Positions 33,854 through 39,428 of a DNA stretch of 39,428 nt are shown here, piece by piece (positions within the stretch are counted from its first letter, which is position 1; each line of letters begins with the position of its first letter). Origin of the DNA: Bacteroidales bacterium (lineage in GTDB: Bacteria > Bacteroidota > Bacteroidia > Bacteroidales > F082); the NCBI GenBank assembly GCA_016291135.1, contig JAEFAE010000025.1:1-39428 (forward strand), given 5' to 3'. The notes beneath the pieces are model-generated. The model made no database searches, was not told where the DNA came from, and was given only the letters and a program-made list of their open reading frames with translations. The translations under genes were made by a program, and so were the position numbers.

Positions 33854-35014
33854 TCATTGCTCGAGCCAACCCAGATCGAAGTTGTAGAACACCATCGAAT
33901 AGCCTAAGGTGTCGCCATCGGACTCCTCCACATAAAGGCCGATGCTGTGGTCGGGAAGGATACAGAGTGAGGAGTAGGCTGAGGCGTATGGGACAACACA
34001 TTTGCTCACAGGCCAGGTCTTGCCCTCATCGTAACTGACATACACCGTTACGTTCTCGCGACGCGCTGGGCCAGGCAAGGAATGCAACAAGACATCCTTC
34101 TCATCACCCTCAATTACAGAAGAATAGCGGATAATGTCGCCATTGCAGGCGGTGGCAACCAGGTCGTTCCAAGCGGAGGTCTCGGGAAGCCAGGTCTCGC
34201 CACCATCCTCGGAGAGGTTGTACCAACGTTCGCCTTCGTGGCGGATGCTCATCAAGATGCGGCCATCGGAAAGCTCCACCACCTTGGCCTCGTCGCCACG
34301 TTGCGAGGCACGGCCTGAGATATGCCAGGTCTCGCCATTGTCATCGGAATAAACCGCATAGTTGCAGGCGGCCCATTCCTCGGTATCGCGCACCGCCAAC
34401 ACAAACAGGATACGCCCTGTCGAGGTCAACAGACCATTCCCCGAAGCAAAGAAGGCCGACCACCAGGTACGGCTCACCTCATTGTTGCATTTTGCGCCAT
34501 ACAGCTCATCCGTGATATCCTTGGGTTCCGTCCACGTCTGTCCATTGTCGTAACTTCTTGCGATATAGGTACGCAAAGGGTTCTCGGGTCTTCCCTGCCA
34601 GAAGCCGCAGCCACCCACGAAAGCCGCCAAGAGGCCACCTTCGTCATTGGTGCGCACCAAGGCACAATCACCATAGCCCTTCCCCACTCCTTGTCCTTCC
34701 ATAAGGGTGTAGGGCTCGCTCCAGGTCCGGCCACCGTCGGTGCTTCTGTTAATCAGAATATCGATATCCTCGGGCAGGTCCATGTCGTTGTTTTTCCGCT
34801 TGTCGGTGGCGATAACCAGCGAACCGTCTTTGGCCGTGATGATAGCGGGGATGCGGTAGTTCTTTGAGTTGTAATCGCCTGGACGATAGATCACCGTGCG
34901 CAAACGGATGGAATCGGGTTCTGGATCGGATGTTTCGACCGGTTGGCTACTATTGCCACAGGAGGCCAGCACAAAGCCTAAGGCCATTACGAATAGTGAA
35001 ATGCGGAATTTCAT
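33854..35014 (-). CDS. Lipoprotein exo-alpha-sialidase (GH33)
   Basis: A retaining sialidase that releases terminal sialic acid from glycans. The 386-residue protein begins with a lipoprotein signal peptide ending LASC (Cys 19 acylated), so it should sit on the outer membrane. The RIP motif YRIPAII (53-59) is followed by five Asp-boxes (STDGGRTW, SYDNGQTW, SDDNGETW, SEDGGETW, SYDEGKTW), the six-bladed propeller mark of GH33. Likely active-site arginines are in RIPAI, ILMSIRHEGERW and GPARREN; the nucleophile Tyr is probably in SAYSSLCI. Similar enzymes (NanH) help gut Bacteroidales use mucin. No sialic-acid transport or catabolic genes are seen next to it. Confidence 0.9.
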   Translation of the reverse strand: MKFRISLFVMALGFVLASCGNSSQPVETSDPEPDSIRLRTVIYRPGDYNSKNYRIPAIITAKDGSLVIATDKRKNNDMDLPEDIDILINRSTDGGRTWSEPYTLMEGQGVGKGYGDCALVRTNDEGGLLAAFVGGCGFWQGRPENPLRTYIARSYDNGQTWTEPKDITDELYGAKCNNEVSRTWWSAFFASGNGLLTSTGRILFVLAVRDTEEWAACNYAVYSDDNGETWHISGRASQRGDEAKVVELSDGRILMSIRHEGERWYNLSEDGGETWLPETSAWNDLVATACNGDIIRYSSVIEGDEKDVLLHSLPGPARRENVTVYVSYDEGKTWPVSKCVVPYASAYSSLCILPDHSIGLYVEESDGDTLGYSMVFYNFDLGWLEQ

Positions 35015-35033
35015 ATGTGTAGTATTTAGGCCT

Positions 35034-35041
35034 CAAAAATA
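35034..35041 (-). promoter_or_regulatory. -7 element of the sialidase gene
   Basis: Minus-strand TATTTTTG, 19 bases before the ATG at 35014. It overlaps the T-tract of the histidine-kinase terminator, and no -33 box is visible. Confidence 0.5.
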
Positions 35042-35074
35042 CAAAATTCTCCGTATCAGCGCTGTAATACGGAG
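35040..35074 (-). terminator. Terminator of the regulator-kinase operon
   Basis: On the minus strand CTCCGTAT / ATACGGAG forms a perfect 8-bp stem (35049-35074) followed by AATTTTGTATTTTT. The tail is interrupted, so efficiency may be partial. Confidence 0.7.
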
Positions 35075-35092
35075 CATAAACGCCCACAGCAA

Positions 35093-35950
35093 TCATTTAA
35101 ACACCACGGCAAAAACCGTCAAACTGCTATCGCTCTGTTCAAGGACGAGGTTGCCGTTATGCTTTACCATAATTTGTTTCGACAGACTCAAGCCGATGCC
35201 CGTTCCATTCGGTTTGGTGGTGTAGAACGGAATGAAGATTTCCTCGGTCTGGCGTAAGGGGATCGCTTTCCCGTTGTTGGCCACACGGAGGATGGTTTGG
35301 TCCTCCGAGTTGAGGTCGGCGGTGATGCGGATGGAAGTGGCACCTGCCTGCACAGCGTTCTTAATCAGGTTGTTGAAGACTTGCATGATTTGACCCTCAT
35401 CGGCATAGATAAGCAAGTCGGGAGTATTGGCTTGATAGGTCAAAGTGGCACCATGTTCGGCTATCTTGGCTTTGTTGAGAAGCAGCACACGGTCCATCAG
35501 TTCGTCCACCATCACCGCCTTGCGTACGGGCGGCTGAGATTGCGTCATGCTACGGTACGACTCCACAAAGCGGATCAAGTCCTTGGATGAGGCCGAAATG
35601 GTTTCCAGCCCCGCTTTCACGTCCACGCCTTCCTCTGAGAGAAGCGCATCGCTCAAGGAAGCGATGGGCGCGACGGTGTTCATGATTTCGTGCGTCATCA
35701 CGCGAAACAGCTTGTTCTGCGAGGACTCCTCGTTGGCTGCGTCGCGCCGCTCGAAGATGCCCTTGATGCGGTTGAGGGCTCGGTTGAGGGCCGACTTCTC
35801 CTTGAAATGGAAGTTCAACTCACCGTCCTCCAGGGCATCCATCATGAAGCCTACCTTTCGGGCATCGTTTCTGCGCACGATGAGTGCCGTCACCACAATC
35901 GTTGCGACGACGGCCACCACTACAACCCATATCCAAATCCACGCACTCAT
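35093..35950 (-). CDS. Short membrane-anchored histidine kinase (NtrB-like)
   Basis: A 285-residue kinase with one N-terminal helix (about 5-25), no periplasmic sensor domain and no PAS domain. The H-box FRVMTHEIMN has the phospho-acceptor H87; the N-box is NLIKNAVQA; the G1 position reads VANNGKAIP (Asn where many kinases have Asp); F/G2 region IFIPFYTTKPNGTGIGLSLSKQ. The input may come through the membrane helix or from a partner. It is translated after the NtrC-type regulator with a 4-base ATGA overlap (35947-35950), so the two form one two-component pair. Confidence 0.92.
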   Translation of the reverse strand: MSAWIWIWVVVVAVVATIVVTALIVRRNDARKVGFMMDALEDGELNFHFKEKSALNRALNRIKGIFERRDAANEESSQNKLFRVMTHEIMNTVAPIASLSDALLSEEGVDVKAGLETISASSKDLIRFVESYRSMTQSQPPVRKAVMVDELMDRVLLLNKAKIAEHGATLTYQANTPDLLIYADEGQIMQVFNNLIKNAVQAGATSIRITADLNSEDQTILRVANNGKAIPLRQTEEIFIPFYTTKPNGTGIGLSLSKQIMVKHNGNLVLEQSDSSLTVFAVVFK

Positions 35951-37296
35951 ATTCCGTATTCCTTTAGGCGGCGGTACAAGGTCGGACGGCTGATTTTCAA
36001 TGCCTTGGCCACTAGGGTCAGGTTGCCGTTGTAGGTCTTCATTGCGTTGCGTATGACTTGTTCCTCAGCGCTTTCGAGGGTTTGGTTTTGCGGTTTTGGC
36101 TTATCTTCGTCCATCAGTTCCGAGGCGCGGAGTTGGAGGTCTGCGGCGCGTATGAGTTCCGCCTCGGAATAGATGACCGCCTTCTCGATGCAGCCTTGCA
36201 GCTCGCGGATGTTGCCGCTCCAACGGCAGCGTTTCAAGAAATTCATTGCCTCATCTGAAAGGCCTTGTGCCTTACGGTGGTATTTCTCGGCATATTGCTT
36301 GACAAAAAGCTCTGCCAAAGTGACGATCTCGTCGGGACGCTCGCGCAAGGGCGGCAGGTGAAGTGTCACTGTGTTGATGCGGTAGAACAAATCTTCGCGG
36401 AAACGTCCTTCCTTGACCATCGTCGCCAGGTCCATGTTGGTGGCGCAAATCAGGCGGATGTTGATGGGGATGGATTTCGTGTCGCCCACCTTGGTGATGC
36501 TGCGGTTTTGGATGACGCGTAGCAGTTTGGCCTGCTGTGCCAGCGGAACATTGCCAATCTCATCGAGAAACAGCGTGGTGCCGTTGGCCTGCTCAAACTT
36601 ACCGATATGGTCGGCATGGGCATCGGTGAAGGCCCCTTTCACATGACCGAATAGCTCGCTCTCGAACAAGGTATCCGTGATGGCTCCGATATCCACGCCC
36701 ACCATCGGCTTGGTGGCGCGATTGGAAAGTCGGTGTATCTCATTGGCCAACACATCCTTACCCGTGCCGTTCTCGCCCGTGATGAGCACCGTGGCATCAG
36801 TGGGAGCCACTTTCTCCACCATCGTGCGGAGTTGCTGCATCGCCTCGCTCTCACCCCAGCGCATTAGGGGTGCAGAGGCTACGACAGGCTCCTTTCCTTC
36901 GTTTTTACGATGTTTCATACAGGCCTCTTCGAGGGTGGCGAGCAGTTTGGCATTGTCCCAAGGCTTCACCACGAAGTCGAAGGCGCCGCGTTTCATGCCT
37001 TCCACGGCGAGGGCGATGTCGGCGTAGGCCGTGAAGAGCACCACCTCCACCTCGGGGAAGTCGCGTTTCAGTTCGGAGAGCCAGAAGAGGCCTTCGTTGC
37101 CCGTGTTGATGTCGGTCTCGAAGTTCATGTCGAGCAGTACCACATCGGGCTCGAAAGTCCGCATGGTCTCCATCAGCACCTTGGGCGAGGCGATAAGTTC
37201 CACCTCGGCGAAGCGCATGGGCAGCAATAGCTTCAGCGCCGACCGGATGCCGGCGTTGTCGTCAACGACTAGGATTTTGGATTTGAGTTTGGACAT
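35947..37296 (-). CDS. NtrC-family sigma-54-dependent response regulator
   Basis: A 449-residue activator of sigma-54 promoters. The receiver domain (1-125) has the acid pocket D12/D13, phospho-acceptor D56 (LLDMNF) and K111 in VKPW. The AAA+ domain (about 145-385) has Walker A GENGTGKD (174-181), ESELFGHVKGAFTDA with GAFTDA at 221-226 (consensus GAFTGA), and Walker B TTLFLDEIGN. A Fis-type helix-turn-helix ends the protein (NGNLTLVAKALKISRPTLYRRLKEYG). It is followed by its kinase and preceded by the DUF4143 ATPase gene with a 12-base gap. In Bacteroidota such pairs are often found beside MacB-type ABC transporters, and one is present 1.3 kb upstream. Confidence 0.95.
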   Translation of the reverse strand: MSKLKSKILVVDDNAGIRSALKLLLPMRFAEVELIASPKVLMETMRTFEPDVVLLDMNFETDINTGNEGLFWLSELKRDFPEVEVVLFTAYADIALAVEGMKRGAFDFVVKPWDNAKLLATLEEACMKHRKNEGKEPVVASAPLMRWGESEAMQQLRTMVEKVAPTDATVLITGENGTGKDVLANEIHRLSNRATKPMVGVDIGAITDTLFESELFGHVKGAFTDAHADHIGKFEQANGTTLFLDEIGNVPLAQQAKLLRVIQNRSITKVGDTKSIPINIRLICATNMDLATMVKEGRFREDLFYRINTVTLHLPPLRERPDEIVTLAELFVKQYAEKYHRKAQGLSDEAMNFLKRCRWSGNIRELQGCIEKAVIYSEAELIRAADLQLRASELMDEDKPKPQNQTLESAEEQVIRNAMKTYNGNLTLVAKALKISRPTLYRRLKEYGI

Positions 37297-37308
37297 AGCT
37301 ATTATACT

Positions 37309-38514
37309 TTATGACGAAACAAGCCAGTCGGCCAAATTGATGATTCTGATACCCTCGTATTGGAATTCCTTCTGACGGGTTCTTGCCAGGAGTATTTTTG
37401 GATAGGCATCTTTGATTTTTAAAAGCGCCGAGACTTCGCGTTTAAACGTTTCTTCATTTGTTATATCGTCCGCCACCTGAAAATAGATTTTCTCGTTTTG
37501 TTTCATGGCAACAAAATCTATCTCACCGTTGTACAAAGTCCCAACATAAACCTCATAACCGCGCCGCAAAAGTTCAACAGCCACTATATTCTCAATGACT
37601 CGACCAATGTTGAGGTTCTTGGTTCCGAGTCTTGCATATTTAAATGAATGATCCGAAAGATAGTACTTGTCATCGGTTGTGAGATACCTTTTCCCACTGA
37701 TGTCGTAACGGCGGATACGATAAAAGGCAAAAGCGTTGCAGAGATAATCAATGTATTTCCCGACAGTCTTGTCGTTCGTCTTGATTTTATTTGAAGTCAA
37801 AGTGTCGGATATTTTCCTAACCGATGTGATGTTACCGATATTATCCATCAGAAAATCAACGAGTTTATTGAGCAAGTTAACATTCCTAATTTTATATCTT
37901 CTGATAATGTCACGGACAATAAGGGCATTGAATACCTCATCGTTGATATAAGAGTATTTCTCCTTGGTGGTCGTGTAAAGATAAGAGCCAGGCATGCCTC
38001 CTTCCTCAAGATATGAATCAAATGCAGAGTTGTAATCTGTAGATTGATAATACCTTACATATTCATTAAATGAAAATGGAAAGAGTTTCAGCTCAAAGGT
38101 TCTTCCAGTAAACAAAGTCGCCAAATCGCTGCTTAACAGAAAAGCGTTGGAGCCAGTAACAAAGATATTGTATTTTTCGGAAGCATGCAGGCTGTTGACC
38201 GCTTTCTCAAAACTCTCACACATCTGGATTTCGTCAATCATAACATAATTGTCTTTCCCTTCCTGATAGGACTCTTCAATGAAATCATGAAGATCATGGT
38301 ATTCCAGCAATGGTTCGAACTTCAGCAGGTTGAAATCAACATGGATGATATTGACATTGTTTTCTACTGATTCTATCTTTTTGGCAAACATCTCAAGCAG
38401 TTTCGATTTTCCACTTCTTCGAACGCCTGTAATAACCTTTATGTCTGGAGTGTTTTTCGTATGCTCCAACTGTTCAAGGTAATTATCTCTTTCTATTAAC
38501 TTTATGTTAACCAT
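37309..38514 (-). CDS. AAA ATPase with DUF4143 domain
   Basis: A 401-residue protein of the AAA_14/DUF4143 family. P-loop GVRRSGKSKLLE, Walker B YVMIDEIQMC and sensor segment IFVTGSNAFLLSSDLATLFTGR are clear; the C-terminal DUF4143 part has VIENIVAVELLRRGYEVYVG, NGEIDFVA and KIYFQVADD, a PD-(D/E)XK-like arrangement whose last motif lacks the usual Glu-x-Lys. The function of the family is not established; many copies occur in Bacteroidota genomes and vary between strains. The gene is plainly AT-richer than both neighbours. The start is the ATG at 38514 after a TATTTTTG element; an upstream in-frame ATG (38547) overlaps it. Confidence 0.88.
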   Translation of the reverse strand: MVNIKLIERDNYLEQLEHTKNTPDIKVITGVRRSGKSKLLEMFAKKIESVENNVNIIHVDFNLLKFEPLLEYHDLHDFIEESYQEGKDNYVMIDEIQMCESFEKAVNSLHASEKYNIFVTGSNAFLLSSDLATLFTGRTFELKLFPFSFNEYVRYYQSTDYNSAFDSYLEEGGMPGSYLYTTTKEKYSYINDEVFNALIVRDIIRRYKIRNVNLLNKLVDFLMDNIGNITSVRKISDTLTSNKIKTNDKTVGKYIDYLCNAFAFYRIRRYDISGKRYLTTDDKYYLSDHSFKYARLGTKNLNIGRVIENIVAVELLRRGYEVYVGTLYNGEIDFVAMKQNEKIYFQVADDITNEETFKREVSALLKIKDAYPKILLARTRQKEFQYEGIRIINLADWLVSS

Positions 38515-38532
38515 AACTTTACATATTTCTAT

Positions 38533-38565
38533 TTCGCAAAAATACAACTTTTTTGATTTTGCGAA
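38533..38565. promoter_or_regulatory. Inverted repeat over the ATPase promoter
   Basis: TTCGCAAAA (38533-38541) and TTTTGCGAA (38557-38565) form a perfect 9-bp inverted repeat with a 15-base spacer. One arm overlaps the -7 element, so it could be a repressor site or an RNA hairpin early in the transcript. Confidence 0.5.
38537..38544 (-). promoter_or_regulatory. -7 element of the DUF4143 ATPase gene
   Basis: Minus-strand TATTTTTG, 22 bases before the ATG at 38514. No TTG is found at 19 bases upstream. Confidence 0.55.
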
Positions 38566-38568
38566 GTA

Positions 38569-38599
38569 AAAAATGTATTTTTCTATTACCGAAAAACAT
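38569..38599 (-). terminator. Probable terminator of the MacB/FtsX-type permease gene
   Basis: On the minus strand ATGTTTTTC and GAAAAATACAT pair (bulge of two bases) and are followed by six T. The stem is AT-rich, so confidence is only moderate. Confidence 0.45.
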
Positions 38600-38610
38600 A
38601 ATTTGCAGTT

Positions 38611-39428
38611 TTACTCCTTCTTCAAAGCCTCCGCCGGATTCGTCCGCGCTGCCTTCAAAGTCTGCCAAAGCACCGAGAGGAAGGCCATCAACATGCCGAG
38701 GACGGCCGCCACAGCGATGATCCAACCGTAATGCTCAATGCGATAGGCGAAACGATCCAAATAGTGGCCACAGAACCAAACGGCGAGCGGAATGCCGATG
38801 AGTGCCGCGATACCAACCAAAACCATGTAGTCCTTCACCGTGCGCCACAACTCACGCTGGACGTTGCTGCCAAACACCTTGCGTACGGCGATGCTCTTGG
38901 TGCTTTGCTCGCTGTAATAGGTGCTCATGGCCACAAGGCCGAGCAAGGAAATCAGCACCGAGAGCAGCATGAACAATTCCAGCAATCGCATGGCCATTTT
39001 TGCAGGTTGAAGCAACAAGTTGTTCAGGTCCTTCACATAGCCGTTTTGCGCTGGTTCCACGTAGGTGCCGTTCTGGGTCTCGGAATAGTCGGCGTAGGTT
39101 TGCAGAATGGCCTTTTCGGTCTCTTTGTAATCGCCTGAAACATCAATCATTACACCATTGCCCCAAGCCAGGTCTTCCGCCTTGGCAATGATGACAGCCG
39201 AAAAACGGTCAGGCTCGGAAGCCGATGCTGGCAATGTCGGAATGTTTTCGTAGATGCCGCCCACGGTCTCAGGACGACTGCCGTTGATGCGCATCCGACG
39301 AGCATAATACGAAGCCGTCGAGTCGTTCACCGAAAGTTTGTTGGCCAAGGCCTTCGACATCCAGACCGAGTTGGTTTTGGGTACGCCGAAATCTTCAACT
39401 ACCTGCAAACCAAGCATATCGAAATAGG
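38611..39428 (-). CDS. MacB/FtsX-type ABC transporter permease, C-terminal part (5' end outside window)
   Basis: The frame is open to the window edge, so the N-terminus is missing. What is seen is a periplasmic MacB-type core domain (SVWMSKALANKLSVND ... VGGIYENIPTLPAS), then the FtsX domain with three helices: LLELFMLLSVLISLLGLVAMS, the coupling segment YYSEQSTKSIAVRKVFGS, MVLVGIAALIGIPLAVWF and WIIAVAAVLGMLMAFLSVLWQ. It ends in the family hallmark AARTNPAEALKKE. Such permeases work with a cytosolic ATPase as mechanotransmission exporters or lipoprotein/antimicrobial efflux systems. It lies upstream of the DUF4143 gene and the NtrC-type regulator on the same strand; the regulator may control it. 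Confidence 0.9.
   Translation of the reverse strand, partial: YFDMLGLQVVEDFGVPKTNSVWMSKALANKLSVNDSTASYYARRMRINGSRPETVGGIYENIPTLPASASEPDRFSAVIIAKAEDLAWGNGVMIDVSGDYKETEKAILQTYADYSETQNGTYVEPAQNGYVKDLNNLLLQPAKMAMRLLELFMLLSVLISLLGLVAMSTYYSEQSTKSIAVRKVFGSNVQRELWRTVKDYMVLVGIAALIGIPLAVWFCGHYLDRFAYRIEHYGWIIAVAAVLGMLMAFLSVLWQTLKAARTNPAEALKKE

Noticed and set aside
1..39428. Search for tRNA, rRNA, riboswitches and CRISPR arrays
   Set aside because: No gap between genes is over about 200 bases, and none showed a cloverleaf, rRNA-like or repeat-spacer pattern by eye; a covariance-model search would be decisive.

Overview
The window looks like the chromosome of a gut- or rumen-type member of the Bacteroidales (Bacteroidota). 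The evidence is: three proteins with type IX secretion (T9SS) C-terminal sorting domains; a PorE-like TPR/PD40/OmpA protein; a fused SecDF; DUF4290 next to murA; BACON domains; an NtrC-type regulator paired with a short histidine kinase; and the octamer TATNTTTG (the Bacteroidota -7 promoter element) just upstream of most transcription units. Most of the window is GC-rich. Two stretches are visibly AT-richer: the second transglutaminase-like gene (17038-19185) and the DUF4143 ATPase (37309-38514). No tRNA, rRNA or CRISPR array was recognised.

Layout. 1-1750: the 3' end of an Rpn-family nuclease/transposase-like gene with an 8-residue repeat, a TolC-family gene cut down to its N-terminus, and a small secreted protein. 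1772-6238: a His-rich CobW/COG0523 metallochaperone GTPase (minus strand), divergent from a SprT-like protein and a UvrD/PcrA helicase. 6291-15699: housekeeping on the plus strand (DUF4290, murA, grpE, dnaJ, an ABC-2 exporter pair, secDF). 15812-19185: a tandem pair of secreted transglutaminase-like T9SS cargo proteins, the second with Ser in place of the catalytic Cys and four added InlB-type repeats. 19311-24852: PorE-like protein, purM, prfA, pyrF. 24954-28111 (minus): an Omp28-like T9SS cargo protein and ilvE. 28193-32604 (minus): a three-gene envelope operon beginning with a membrane-anchored TIR protein. 32651-35014 (minus): a METTL25-like methyltransferase and a lipoprotein sialidase. 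35093-39428 (minus): histidine kinase and NtrC-family regulator, a DUF4143 ATPase and the end of a MacB/FtsX-type permease.

The best candidate for an undescribed system is the TIR operon. A cytosolic TIR domain, with a Glu where SARM1 has its catalytic Glu, is joined by one membrane helix to a periplasmic helical domain. It is followed by an exported protein with TPR-like, BACON, PEGA-like and outer-membrane-barrel segments, then by a secreted propeller-like protein. A complete TTTG-N19-TATTTTTG promoter sits in front of it. Together these suggest a route linking the cell surface to a TIR effector; this is inference from architecture.

Other points of note are a degenerate retropepsin-like domain at the end of the PorE-like protein, a sigma-54-type -24/-12 sequence inside a palindrome before grpE-dnaJ, and a MurA with Asp in place of the fosfomycin-target Cys.
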